A stretch of DNA of 29,954 nt from F23-B02 sp963633225 (GTDB taxonomy: Bacteria; Bacillota; Clostridia; Oscillospirales; Oscillospiraceae). The stretch spans positions 1 to 29,954 of the forward strand of contig CAVGXR010000050.1 of NCBI GenBank assembly GCA_963633225.1, read 5' to 3'. Under the pieces are notes generated by a model. That model was not told where the DNA came from and made no database searches. It was given only the letters and a program-made list of their open reading frames with translations. The translations under genes were made by a program, and so were the position numbers. Shown in pieces: positions 21,908 through 29,954 of the stretch (position 1 is the stretch's first letter; each line of letters starts with the position of its first letter).

Positions 21908-24070
21908 TTAGATAAACTCCGCCTTTCCCGTTTCCGGCTCCAGCGTCAGTCCCATGCTTCTGCTGTACAGCGTCATATCCGTGAGTATTGCACTGCCGCT
22001 GTCGAGTGCCGGCACTTCACGCGCCGTCAGCAGCGCTCCGGCCTTGTACAGCAGCTGAAAATGCTGCTCGTATACGGAAACAGCATAAGCTCCGAGCTTG
22101 CGGTACAGGCTCCTGGAGCATTCGCCGTCCCGCAGCCGCTGTATAAGCTCTGCTCCTCCTCCGTAGGGAATGTAGATCGTGTAGGTATTTTGATCGATGA
22201 GCCGGAAATTTTCAGCGACCGTCCTGAACGGCATTTCGCAGCCGTCGATGCTCTTTGAAAATGCTTTGACGACACCGTTTTTATCCAGCTCGCCATCATT
22301 CAGATCACGCAGCTCGCTAAAATACCGAGCCATTGCTTCCGGCGCAGCGGGGTCTGTATGAGCAGCCAGCGCAGCTCTTGCCGCACCGATGGCAGGACGA
22401 AACAGCAGCGGCGGAAGCTCTGTTCTTTCAAAAATACTGACCTCGCTCTCCTGCACGGGGCGCTTTCCCTCGCGGTTGCAGCGGCCAGCCGCCTGCATGA
22501 TCGAGTCAAGCCCCGCCATCTCACGGTAGACCTGCGGGAAATCTACATCCACGCCGGCCTCTATCAGTGAGGTCGATACCACCCTGCACGGCTTGCCTTC
22601 TTTCAGCCGCTCTCTGATCTCGCCAAACAGCTCCTGACGCTGGGCGGGTATCATGAGTGTGGACAAATGATAGCTTCCCTCGTCCGGCAGAAGGGCATAT
22701 ATTCTCTGCGCCGCTCTTCTGCTGTTGACGATGCAAAGCACCTGCTGCAGTGCTCCGAGCCGCTCGGCAAGCGCTTCATCGCTGAGCATTCCTGCCCATC
22801 GGAATACCACACGCCGAAAGCGCTCAAACAGCTTCGCTGTCTGCGGGCAAAGCTCTGTTACGCGGCAGTCGGGCGCATAGGTATGCAGAAGGTCATCAAG
22901 CGACGGCTGCGTGGCGGTGCACAGCAGCACCGTGGAGCGAAATTGTCCTGCAAGAGATGCCATTGCCGCAACGCAGGGTCTCAGCTGCGGCAGCGGCAGC
23001 ATCTGCGCTTCGTCAAAGATAATAACGCTGTCGGCAAGATTGTGGAGCTTGCGGCATTTTGAAGAGCGATTTGCATACAGTGATTCAAAAAGCTGCACCG
23101 CCGTCGTTACTACGACCGGCATGTCCCAGTTTTCAGCTGCCAGTGCGCAGCGCAGCTCCTCAGGCGCTGCGCCGTCTGATAGATCGAGCTGCACACCGCA
23201 GTGATGCTCCAGAACGTTGCCGGCACCGAGTATTTTTCGGAAAACCTCTGCGTTCTGCTCTATGATCGAGGTATAGGGGATGACATAGATCACCCGCCGC
23301 ATACCGTGAGCCGCAGCATGCCGCAGTGCGAAGGCAAGCGACGAAACAGTTTTTCCGCCGCCCGTCGGAACGGTCAGCGTATAAATTCCTCTGGCTTTTG
23401 TACCGGCTTCAAGACAGGTATTTAAAATGTCGCAGCGCAGGCGGTTCAGCTCGTTTTGCGGAGCTTGCCACGGGGCAATGTATTTCTCCAGCCGCGCAAG
23501 CAGCGTGGGAATATCGTCATAGCCGCCGCGCCCCACTGTCCCGTCCATAAAGCGTTCCGTGTCCAGAAAATCGGCATCTACCAGGCAGGAGTAAAGCATC
23601 CTCGTCCAAAACGACACCTGCAGCCGATCCTGCTTCACAGTATCCTGCGGCAGCTTGGGAAGCGTCACACCGCTCTCGCCGCAGCGCTCCAGATACCGCT
23701 CGCCTATTCCCTTTTTAAGCCGTCCGAATAGCGTCGCATCTCCGGCACGGTCAGTTTTTAAATTTCCGAAATCAGGCAGACCGCCGTGATGCCCGGCAAT
23801 GCAGGCCGCATCCTCAAGCCGGCCATAGTATTTGACACAGGCGATTGTGCCGGCAGTGGCATGGTCAACGCGAGGCCCGTCCTGCAGTAGACGCTTTTGA
23901 AAGGCCTCCGTGCACTTTCCGTGATCATGCAGCAGACCTATCAGCTCGCCGTCAGCCTCCGCTCCGAAGGCCGACGCAAACGCACGGCACAAAGCCGCCG
24001 TCCCCGTCAGATGCTCTGCAAGCGTTTGACGGTGCTGGCCATCGTTTGAAATGTGAGCATAATATTCCAT
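21908..24070 (-). CDS. cas3: CRISPR-associated helicase-nuclease Cas3
   Basis: This 720-residue effector is recruited by Cascade to nick, unwind and degrade target DNA. The N-terminal HD nuclease has His20, the His48-Asp49 pair in LLHDHGK, His70 and His94/His95 (AGHHGG). The helicase part has Walker A TVPTGGGKTVSS, the DEAD-type motif IIFDEAQML, STSLIEAGVDVDFP, and motif VI QAAGRCNREG. The ATG at 24070 has AGAGG seven bases ahead; 14 further codons are open upstream but include the leader terminator. It is the first gene of the cas operon. All key residues seen are intact, so interference should be active. Confidence 0.97.
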   Translation of the reverse strand: MEYYAHISNDGQHRQTLAEHLTGTAALCRAFASAFGAEADGELIGLLHDHGKCTEAFQKRLLQDGPRVDHATAGTIACVKYYGRLEDAACIAGHHGGLPDFGNLKTDRAGDATLFGRLKKGIGERYLERCGESGVTLPKLPQDTVKQDRLQVSFWTRMLYSCLVDADFLDTERFMDGTVGRGGYDDIPTLLARLEKYIAPWQAPQNELNRLRCDILNTCLEAGTKARGIYTLTVPTGGGKTVSSLAFALRHAAAHGMRRVIYVIPYTSIIEQNAEVFRKILGAGNVLEHHCGVQLDLSDGAAPEELRCALAAENWDMPVVVTTAVQLFESLYANRSSKCRKLHNLADSVIIFDEAQMLPLPQLRPCVAAMASLAGQFRSTVLLCTATQPSLDDLLHTYAPDCRVTELCPQTAKLFERFRRVVFRWAGMLSDEALAERLGALQQVLCIVNSRRAAQRIYALLPDEGSYHLSTLMIPAQRQELFGEIRERLKEGKPCRVVSTSLIEAGVDVDFPQVYREMAGLDSIMQAAGRCNREGKRPVQESEVSIFERTELPPLLFRPAIGAARAALAAHTDPAAPEAMARYFSELRDLNDGELDKNGVVKAFSKSIDGCEMPFRTVAENFRLIDQNTYTIYIPYGGGAELIQRLRDGECSRSLYRKLGAYAVSVYEQHFQLLYKAGALLTAREVPALDSGSAILTDMTLYSRSMGLTLEPETGKAEFI

Positions 24071-24090
24071 TGTCACGCCTCTAAAAAGCA

Positions 24091-24124
24091 AAATAAAAAA
24101 CAGTCCTTCCAAATGTCAGGACTG
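24091..24124 (-). terminator. Intrinsic terminator inside the cas operon leader
   Basis: Read on the minus strand, the 7-bp stem CAGTCCT/AGGACTG (24124-24101) has a 10-base loop and is followed by TTTTTTATTT. It lies downstream of the cas promoter (24204-24176) and 21 bases before the cas3 start. It could stop transcripts before cas3 unless something prevents it. Confidence 0.65.
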
Positions 24125-24175
24125 AATATATACGGGGCCAGCTATCAGCCCTAAATATTGGATTGTCTTTATTTC

Positions 24176-24204
24176 ATATTACAGGATATTCCGTGAAAAG
24201 TCAA
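24176..24204 (-). promoter_or_regulatory. cas3: Promoter of the cas operon
   Basis: On the minus strand, TTGACT (24204-24199) and TAATAT (24181-24176) are 17 bases apart. Transcription would start near 24169, giving a leader of about 100 bases before cas3. All seven cas genes follow with overlaps or short gaps. Confidence 0.7.
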
Positions 24205-24223
24205 CAGTATTCTTCTCAGTGTG

Positions 24224-24423
24224 CTAAAAAAGCCCGTGACCGGCATCCACATTGGTGATATAGGAGAGCTGGGTGTCCGAGATGTTCGGAAGTTTCGCAA
24301 GCTCCAATCTATCCGTGGACGCCTGATTGAGCATCACGATAAACTCGGAGTTTGCCAGCATCGTTCTTGCCGTGTGGGACTGGAGCAGATCGTCCACATT
24401 CTGCGTGATGCCTGTGGCATTTA
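24224..24423 (-). pseudogene. Truncated VirB4/TraE-type conjugation ATPase relic
   Basis: About 65 codons in one minus-strand frame read ATGITQNVDDLLQSHTARTM, then LANSEFIVMLNQAS and LPNISDTQLSYITNVDAGHG, and end at a TAG. This is the late C-terminal region of VirB4-family ATPases from Tn1549-like integrative elements. The rest of a protein of about 800 residues is missing on both sides, and the 3' end is cut right after GHGL. The relic has no start site and lies between the ppdK terminator and the cas promoter. It shows that a conjugative element once had its edge here. The assignment rests on recalled family sequence, not a search. Confidence 0.75.
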
Positions 24424-24436
24424 TCTGAAAATGGGC

Positions 24437-24479
24437 AAAAAAATAACGGTCACACAATCCCGACGGACTGTGTGACCGT
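24437..24479 (-). terminator. Intrinsic terminator of ppdK
   Basis: On the minus strand, an 11-bp stem (24479-24469 with 24456-24446), extended by three inner pairs around a 4-base loop, is followed by TTATTTTTTT-type sequence (24445-24437). It lies 31 bases after the ppdK stop codon. Confidence 0.85.
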
Positions 24480-24509
24480 ATTTATATTTACGCCACTTGC
24501 GTCATCTTT

Positions 24510-27143
24510 TTATTGGCGCTGTTCCTTAATCGCAGCCTGTGCTGCTGCGAGGCGGGCGATGGGGACGCGGAAGGGTGAGCAGGATACGTAGTCGAGGCCG
24601 ACACGGTGGCAGAACTCAACGGACGAGGGGTCGCCGCCGTGCTCGCCGCAGATGCCGAGGTGCAGGTCGGGACGGGTAGCGCGGCCAAGCTCACATGCCA
24701 TCTTGACAAGCTTGCCTACGCCGACCTGATCGAGCTTTGCAAACGGGTCGTTCTCGTAGATCTTCTTGTCGTAGTAAGCGCCGAGGAACTTGCCTGCGTC
24801 GTCGCGGCTGAAGCCGAAGGTCATCTGAGTCAGGTCGTTGGTGCCGAAGGAGAAGAACTCAGCTTCCTTTGCAATCTCGTCGGCGGTAAGTGCCGCTCTG
24901 GGGATCTCGATCATGGTACCGACAAGGTACTTCATATCAAGGCCGCTTGCTGCGATCAGCTCATCGGCATTCTTGACGACGACATCCTTGACGTACTTGA
25001 GCTCCTTGACCTCGCCTACCAGCGGGATCATGATCTCGGGAACCATCTTCCACTCGGGGTGGCGCTTCTGAACGTTTATTGCAGCGCTGATCACGGCGCG
25101 GGTCTGCATTGCGGCGATCTCGGGATAGGTAACGGCCAGACGGCAGCCGCGGTGACCCATCATGGGGTTGAACTCATGCAGGGATGCGATGAGCGCCTTG
25201 ATAGCCTCGACGGTCTTGCCCTGTGCCTTTGCCAGAGCCTCGATATCGGCTTCCTCGGTGGGAACGAACTCGTGGAGAGGGGGATCGAGGAAACGAATAG
25301 TTACCGGGCAGCCCTCCATGGCCTCGTAGATGCCCTCAAAGTCGGCCTGCTGCATGGGCTCGAGCTTTGCAAGAGCCGCGACGCGCTCCTCGAGCGTGTC
25401 GGCGCAGATCATCTCGCGGAATGCAGCGATACGGTCGCTGTCGAAGAACATGTGCTCGGTACGGGTAAGGCCGATGCCCTGTGCGCCGAGCTGACGTGCC
25501 TTGGCTGCATCGTAGGGAGTATCGGCATTGGTGCGTACCTGCAGGCGGCGGTACTTGTCGGCCCATGCCATGATGCGGCCAAACTCGCCTGCGATGGATG
25601 CGTCAACCGTGGGGATGATGCCGTCATAGATCTTGCCGGTCGAGCCGTCGAGAGAGATGAAGTCACCCTCGTGGAAGGTCTTGCCGGCGAGGGTGAACTG
25701 CTTGTTCTCCTCGTCCATCTTGATCTCGCCGCAACCGGAGACGCAGCACTTGCCCATGCCGCGTGCTACGACTGCCGCGTGGCTGGTCATGCCGCCGCGA
25801 ACGGTCAGGATGCCCTGTGCGGCCTTCATGCCCTCGATATCCTCGGGAGAGGTCTCGAGGCGGACGAGAACGACCTTCTCGCCGCGTGCGTTCCATTCCT
25901 TTGCCTCCTCGGCGCTGAAAACGACCTTGCCGCAGGCAGCGCCGGGAGATGCGCCCAGGCCCTTGCCCATCGGAGTTGCGGCCTTGAGTGCGGCTGCATC
26001 AAACTGCGGGTGCAGCAGAGTATCGAGGTTTCTCGGATCTATCATCGCAACGGCTTCTTTTTCGCTGATCATGCCCTCGTCGACGAGGTCGCATGCGATC
26101 TTGAGCGCGGCCTGTGCGGTGCGCTTGCCGTTACGGGTCTGGAGCATGTAGAGCTTGCCGTTTTCGACGGTGAACTCCATGTCCTGCATATCGCGGTAGT
26201 GGTTCTCGAGGGTCTTGCAGACGTTCTCGAACTGAGCAAATGCCTCGGGGAACTTCTCTGCCATCTGAGCGATGGGCATCGGGGTGCGGACACCTGCGAC
26301 AACGTCCTCGCCCTGTGCGTTGGTCAGGAACTCGCCCATGAGCTTCTTCTCGCCGGTAGCGGGGTCGCGGGTGAATGCAACGCCGGTGCCGCAGTCGTCG
26401 CCCATGTTGCCGAATGCCATCATCTGAACATTGACGGCAGTGCCCCAGCTGTAGGGGATGTCGTTATCGCGGCGGTATACGTTTGCACGGGGGTTATCCC
26501 AGCTGCGGAAAACTGCCTTGATAGCGCCCATGAGCTGCTCTTTCGGGTCGGTCGGGAAGTCCTCGCCGATCTTTTCCTTATATTCTGCCTTGAACTTGCC
26601 TGCAAGCTCCTTGAGGTCGTCTGCCGTAAGCTCAACGTCCTGAGTTACGCCGCGGGCTTCCTTCATCTCATCAATAAGCTGCTCGAAGTATTTCTTGCCG
26701 ACTTCCATGACAACGTCGGAATACATCTGGATAAAGCGGCGGTAGCAGTCCCACGCCCAACGGGGGTTGTTGGACTTCTTTGCCATGACCTCAACGACCT
26801 GCTCGTTAAGGCCGAGGTTGAGGATCGTATCCATCATGCCGGGCATGGATGCGCGTGCGCCCGAGCGGACGGAGACGAGAAGGGGATTTTCGAGGTCGCC
26901 GAACTTCTTGCCGGTGATGCCCTCCATCTTTACTACATACTCCATGATCTCGGCCATGATCTCGTCGTTGATCTTCTGGCCGTCCTCATAGTACTGCGTG
27001 CAGGCCTCGGTGGTGATGGTGAAGCCCTGCGGTACAGGCAGACCGATATTGGTCATCTCCGCGAGGTTTGCGCCCTTGCCGCCGAGAAGCTCGCGCATTT
27101 TTGCGTTGCCTTCGGAAAACAGATAAACGTACTTCTTGCTCAT
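24510..27143 (-). CDS. ppdK: Pyruvate, phosphate dikinase
   Basis: This 877-residue cytoplasmic enzyme converts phosphoenolpyruvate, AMP and PPi to pyruvate, ATP and Pi, and the reverse. In anaerobes it is used in glycolysis or for making phosphoenolpyruvate. The N-terminal ATP-grasp part starts YVYLFSEGNAKMRELLGGKGANL. The swinging phosphohistidine domain has His455 in GGMTSHAA, and the C-terminal TIM barrel has the catalytic Cys near 832 in GICGEHGGDP. Length and residue numbers match the Clostridium symbiosum enzyme closely. The ATG at 27143 is preferred over one at 27155, which directly abuts the purine-rich ribosome site AAAGG. It is a single gene with its own terminator. Confidence 0.98.
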   Translation of the reverse strand: MSKKYVYLFSEGNAKMRELLGGKGANLAEMTNIGLPVPQGFTITTEACTQYYEDGQKINDEIMAEIMEYVVKMEGITGKKFGDLENPLLVSVRSGARASMPGMMDTILNLGLNEQVVEVMAKKSNNPRWAWDCYRRFIQMYSDVVMEVGKKYFEQLIDEMKEARGVTQDVELTADDLKELAGKFKAEYKEKIGEDFPTDPKEQLMGAIKAVFRSWDNPRANVYRRDNDIPYSWGTAVNVQMMAFGNMGDDCGTGVAFTRDPATGEKKLMGEFLTNAQGEDVVAGVRTPMPIAQMAEKFPEAFAQFENVCKTLENHYRDMQDMEFTVENGKLYMLQTRNGKRTAQAALKIACDLVDEGMISEKEAVAMIDPRNLDTLLHPQFDAAALKAATPMGKGLGASPGAACGKVVFSAEEAKEWNARGEKVVLVRLETSPEDIEGMKAAQGILTVRGGMTSHAAVVARGMGKCCVSGCGEIKMDEENKQFTLAGKTFHEGDFISLDGSTGKIYDGIIPTVDASIAGEFGRIMAWADKYRRLQVRTNADTPYDAAKARQLGAQGIGLTRTEHMFFDSDRIAAFREMICADTLEERVAALAKLEPMQQADFEGIYEAMEGCPVTIRFLDPPLHEFVPTEEADIEALAKAQGKTVEAIKALIASLHEFNPMMGHRGCRLAVTYPEIAAMQTRAVISAAINVQKRHPEWKMVPEIMIPLVGEVKELKYVKDVVVKNADELIAASGLDMKYLVGTMIEIPRAALTADEIAKEAEFFSFGTNDLTQMTFGFSRDDAGKFLGAYYDKKIYENDPFAKLDQVGVGKLVKMACELGRATRPDLHLGICGEHGGDPSSVEFCHRVGLDYVSCSPFRVPIARLAAAQAAIKEQRQ

Positions 27144-27225
27144 TGATGTAATCATCCTTTCTTATGAACAGCGCACGGATGTGCGCATTTTTTACCTTAA
27201 TTTTTAAATGAGATCATCCTAATTA

Positions 27226-27255
27226 AGATTACCATTTTTAGTGCGGCTTAATCAA
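27226..27255 (-). promoter_or_regulatory. Possible ppdK promoter
   Basis: On the minus strand, TTGATT (27255-27250) and TAATCT (27231-27226) are 18 bases apart. They sit in the AT-rich gap between the rsmA stop and ppdK. The leader would include a 6-bp hairpin (27171-27186) just before the Shine-Dalgarno. The match is modest. Confidence 0.35.
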
Positions 27256-27274
27256 TGCATTTTGTACACAAAAG

Positions 27275-28135
27275 TTATTCTAAAACCTCACAAAAAGCAT
27301 CGGCGATTTTTGCAAATTCACCAATGGAGAGCACTTCTCCGCGCACTTTTGGGTCAAAACCGCTGTCTGTCAGGCATTTTTCGATGCTTTCCTTCGATAA
27401 TTCTCCGAAGGCGGCGCTGAGCGCATTGAGAAGAGTCTTGCGCCGCTGGGCAAAGGCCGCTTTGACAACGCGCATGAAAAGCTCCTCGCTTCTTACCTCG
27501 ACGGGCGGGGTGCTGCGGCAGTCAAGGCGAATGACGCTCGAGGTGACCTTGGGCTGCGGGATAAAGCAGTTGGGCGGTACGTCAAACAGCAGCTCCGGCT
27601 GCGCATACCAGTTTACGAACACCGTGAACGCACCGTAGTCCCCCGTTCCGGGTTTTGCGCAGATCCTCCGTGCGACCTCGCGCTGGATCATGACCGTCAC
27701 GGAGTCAAAGCAGCCGCACTTTAAAAGGCCGGATATCACGGGGCCTGTCACATTATACGGAAGGTTTGCGCACACGACGCGCCGCATTTCCGGCATTTTC
27801 TCGTCCAGCAGCTCTGGGATGTTCAGCTTCAGCACGTCGGCGTAGACTATCTCGACGTTGCTTCTCCCCGCAAGCGTTTCGGCCAGCACAGGCTTGAGCG
27901 CTGTATCCAGCTCAACGGATACGACCTTGCCCGCACGCAGGGACAGCTGCTCTGTAAGGCAGCCTATGCCCGGGCCTATCTCCAGAACGCCGGTGTGTCC
28001 GTCAAGACCGGCGGCATCGGCGATATCCTCCGGCACCCACGCGGCGGTCAGAAAATTCTGTCCCATGCTCTTGGAAAAGCGGAAGCCGTGCCGCGCCAGC
28101 AGCGCCTTTATATCGTTTATATTCGTAAGCTCCAT
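27275..28135 (-). CDS. rsmA: 16S rRNA (adenine(1518)-N6/adenine(1519)-N6)-dimethyltransferase
   Basis: This 286-residue methyltransferase dimethylates two adjacent adenines near the 3' end of 16S rRNA during ribosome assembly. The sequence shows the family start FRFSKSMGQNFL, the SAM-binding LEIGPGIGCLTEQL, the acidic VVSVELD and the catalytic NLPYN. The C-terminal helical domain ends normally. The ATG at 28135 has GGAG six bases ahead; a TTG at 28150 in frame overlaps the stop of the previous gene and is less likely. It follows the trmD fusion gene by 11 bases, so both are probably in one operon. Confidence 0.97.
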   Translation of the reverse strand: MELTNINDIKALLARHGFRFSKSMGQNFLTAAWVPEDIADAAGLDGHTGVLEIGPGIGCLTEQLSLRAGKVVSVELDTALKPVLAETLAGRSNVEIVYADVLKLNIPELLDEKMPEMRRVVCANLPYNVTGPVISGLLKCGCFDSVTVMIQREVARRICAKPGTGDYGAFTVFVNWYAQPELLFDVPPNCFIPQPKVTSSVIRLDCRSTPPVEVRSEELFMRVVKAAFAQRRKTLLNALSAAFGELSKESIEKCLTDSGFDPKVRGEVLSIGEFAKIADAFCEVLE

Positions 28136-28146
28136 ATGTGTCTCCG

Positions 28147-29427
28147 TCAAAGGATTTTTTCAAAGCACTGCCGTGCGGGGTCGTGCCCGGGCTCTGACGA
28201 GCAAAGCATATTGCCGCGGTAGACAAAGCCGCATTTTCGCAGAAGCTGCTGCATGGCCTTGTTTTTTCTGTGGGTGTCCGTGCGTATGGCCGGTGCGCCG
28301 AGCTCCTTTGCCCTGTCCTCGACGGCAGCCATCAGCATGGCGCTCAGCCCTGTGCCGCGAAACTCGGCGGCTATCGCCGCACGGTGAAGCGTGCAGTACG
28401 CTCCCTCGCTGCGCCAGTGGCCGTCGGTGATGCTGTCATAGTCCGCCTCCGGCTCGGAGCTGAGGCAGAAAAAGCCCGCGACCGCGCCGCCGTAGCTCAT
28501 GACATGGCAGCAGCCCGCGTTTATATCCGGCAGGAAGCTTTCCTCCGAGGGGTACTCGCCCTGCCACTGATCGACGCGGTGCCTTTTGAGGTAATTTCGC
28601 GCCTGCCGCACAATGAGCATGATATCATCCATATCCTCGGGCACTGCCCTGCGGCATTCGACGGGCTTTGTAAGGCGCATACGGCTGCGCTCCTTTTTTA
28701 TCTCATCGACGAGCTTTATATCCGTTTTGTCCGTCAGCTCCAGCCTTTCGAACATATCGGGGCGCTTGTCCATCGTGCGCTCAAGGCTCATTTTTCGCCG
28801 CCATCGCGCTACCGCGGCATGGTCGCCGCCGAGCAGCACCTTCGGCACCTCTCTGCCCTCCCAGACCTCAGGGCGCGTATACTGCGGATATTCGAGCACG
28901 CCGTCCCAGTGGCTCTCTCCGGTGAAGCACTCCTCGTCCGAAAGAACACCCGGAACGAGCCTGCACACGGAGTCTGCGACTGCCATCGCCGCAAGCTCGC
29001 CGCCGGTGAGAACGAAATCGCCCAGCGATATCTCCTCATCGACGCACTGCTCGATAAAGCGCTCGTCGATGCCCTCATAGTGGCCGCACACGAGCACGAG
29101 ATGGTCATAGTCGTTTCTGAGCCTTCGCGCCGTGGCCTGATCGTAGGGTCTGCCCTGCGGAGACATATAAATAACGCGGCTGCGCTTGCCCTGCGCAGTT
29201 GACATAATATCATCAAGGCAGGACTTGAGCGGCTGCGCCATCATAACGCAGCCCCAGCCGCCGCCATAGGGATAGTCATCCACCTGACACTGCTTATTTT
29301 CCGTATAATCGCGTATCTGTACGCAATTTATCTCGATTATTCCCTTTTTCGCCGCTCTTCCGAGAATGCTTTCATGCATTATCGCATTCATCGTATCAGG
29401 GAAAAGCGTCATTATATCTATTCTCAT
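28147..29427 (-). CDS. trmD: tRNA (guanine(37)-N1)-methyltransferase TrmD fused to a GNAT acetyltransferase domain
   Basis: This 426-residue protein joins two enzymes. Residues 1 to about 240 are TrmD, which makes m1G37 in tRNA: MRIDIMTLFPD, the knot motifs YMSPQGRPYDQ, LVCGHYEGIDER and EISLGDFVLTGGELA, and PQYTRPEVW. After a short charged linker, residues from about 256 form a complete GNAT domain with the acetyl-CoA loop EFRGTGLSAML (355-365) and the C-terminal KNKAMQQLLRKCGFVYRG. TrmD alone is normally about 240 residues. The reading frame is continuous with no stop or restart site at the junction. The ATG at 29427 gives the normal TrmD start; one at 29460 adds 11 residues. The acetylation target is unknown. 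Confidence 0.93.
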   Translation of the reverse strand: MRIDIMTLFPDTMNAIMHESILGRAAKKGIIEINCVQIRDYTENKQCQVDDYPYGGGWGCVMMAQPLKSCLDDIMSTAQGKRSRVIYMSPQGRPYDQATARRLRNDYDHLVLVCGHYEGIDERFIEQCVDEEISLGDFVLTGGELAAMAVADSVCRLVPGVLSDEECFTGESHWDGVLEYPQYTRPEVWEGREVPKVLLGGDHAAVARWRRKMSLERTMDKRPDMFERLELTDKTDIKLVDEIKKERSRMRLTKPVECRRAVPEDMDDIMLIVRQARNYLKRHRVDQWQGEYPSEESFLPDINAGCCHVMSYGGAVAGFFCLSSEPEADYDSITDGHWRSEGAYCTLHRAAIAAEFRGTGLSAMLMAAVEDRAKELGAPAIRTDTHRKNKAMQQLLRKCGFVYRGNMLCSSEPGHDPARQCFEKIL

Positions 29428-29466
29428 ACGGAGGGGCTCCTCCTCGGTATTAGTTAACATAATATA

Positions 29467-29954
29467 TCACATACCCTCTATCAGCCGCACGGTGACGACT
29501 GCGTTTTCCGCGTCCGTTTTGATGATAAATTCGGGCACTGCGGGTATCATATGCTCAGTCTCTCCGCGCACGATGTACACCGATGAGGCCGGAGTTTCGA
29601 GGATATCCTCAAGCGTTCCTACAAGCGCACCGTCCTCTGTCTCGACCCGTGCGCCGATGATATCACACAGGAAGTATTCGCCCTTACGCAGCGGTGCGTC
29701 GGCGCGGTCTATATACACGGTCTTATTCTTCAGGCTCATTGCGGCGTTTATGTCCTCCGCTCCCTCTAGCTGCGCAATGAGAAAGCCCTTGTGCGCACGC
29801 GAGGAGATGAGCCTTACCGGCTTTGAATCAATATATACTGTCTTGAAGCGGCGCATAAATTCGGGACTGTCAAGCCACACCTGAATCTTGACCTCGCCGC
29901 GCACGCCGTGAGTGTTAACGATCTTTCCCGCTTCTATATACTGCTGCTTTTCCA
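29467..29954 (-). CDS. rimM: 16S rRNA processing protein RimM, 5' end at window edge
   Basis: RimM helps mature the 30S head by binding ribosomal protein S19. Read past the first internal GTG (29904), the frame continues to the window edge as (M)EKQQYIEAGKIVNTHGVRGEV, the normal RimM start. The window begins at the T of the presumed ATG, so only one base of the gene is missing. The N-terminal beta barrel is followed by a PRC-barrel domain (LRKGEYFLCDIIGARVETEDG, then GTLEDILETPASSVYIV). The gene ends 39 bases before the trmD start, matching the common rimM-trmD order. Confidence 0.93.
   Translation of the reverse strand, partial: EKQQYIEAGKIVNTHGVRGEVKIQVWLDSPEFMRRFKTVYIDSKPVRLISSRAHKGFLIAQLEGAEDINAAMSLKNKTVYIDRADAPLRKGEYFLCDIIGARVETEDGALVGTLEDILETPASSVYIVRGETEHMIPAVPEFIIKTDAENAVVTVRLIEGM

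Noticed and set aside
24176..24204. The possibility that the leader terminator at 24091-24124 simply ends the VirB4 relic.
   Set aside because: A good promoter lies between the relic and the hairpin, so the hairpin is inside the new transcript; the relic itself has no start.
24606..27146. An 846-codon open frame opposite ppdK.
   Set aside because: It is antisense to a gene with clear family identity and intact active-site residues; long antisense frames are expected in GC-rich genes.
27171..27193. A hairpin followed by TTTTTT on the plus strand between ppdK and rsmA.
   Set aside because: No plus-strand gene ends here; on the minus strand it lacks a T tract. It may only shape the ppdK leader.

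Overview
The window reads as chromosomal DNA of a GC-rich anaerobic member of the Clostridia, most likely an Oscillospirales/Ruminococcaceae-type gut bacterium. This is inferred from the gene families, not from a marker gene. The supporting families are a class I hybrid cluster protein with an HcpR-type regulator, pyruvate phosphate dikinase, an acetate/butyrate-type CoA-transferase, a Dlt-like cassette, a type I-C CRISPR-Cas system and a relic of a Tn1549-like conjugation gene. No rRNA or tRNA gene was recognised.

Left part (1-8.9 kb). After two terminators there is a short membrane-protein gene with its own promoter and a dyad over its -10 box. A 221-bp MITE-like element lies next to it. 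Then comes a seven-gene minus-strand operon, transcribed 8779 to 707: an Ig-like/transglutaminase surface protein, an adenylation enzyme, an acyl carrier protein, an MBOAT acyltransferase, an SGNH-like membrane protein with Cys at the nucleophile position, a lipoprotein and a Sel1-repeat protein. It has a promoter at 8819-8847 and an intrinsic terminator at 550-571. The genes overlap or are a few bases apart, so the products probably act together to acylate a cell-surface polymer, as the Dlt system does. The substrate is open because the D-alanine-selecting Cys of DltA is not present.

Middle part (8.9-14.9 kb). An orphan ABC-type substrate-binding lipoprotein converges on a Crp/Fnr-family regulator across a bidirectional terminator. 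The regulator is divergent from a 4Fe-4S protein gene and hcp. A perfect 14-bp palindrome lies between them and fits both autoregulation and class II activation of the hcp operon for nitrosative stress. A roughly 150-bp repeat-like insert separates the 4Fe-4S gene from hcp. A CoA-transferase gene follows with a strong promoter and a terminator-like leader hairpin.

CRISPR part (14.9-24.5 kb). A complete type I-C system lies on the minus strand: cas3, cas5c, cas8c (with an internal start for cas11c), cas7c, cas4, cas1, cas2, then a leader and an array of 22 repeats and 21 spacers. The array is read toward its degenerate end at 14928. The cas promoter is followed by an intrinsic terminator inside the leader of the cas mRNA. 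Just upstream of that promoter is a truncated VirB4-type conjugation ATPase relic.

Right part (24.5-30 kb). These are housekeeping genes on the minus strand: ppdK, rsmA, a trmD gene fused to a GNAT acetyltransferase domain, and rimM, which lacks only the first base of its presumed start codon at the window edge.
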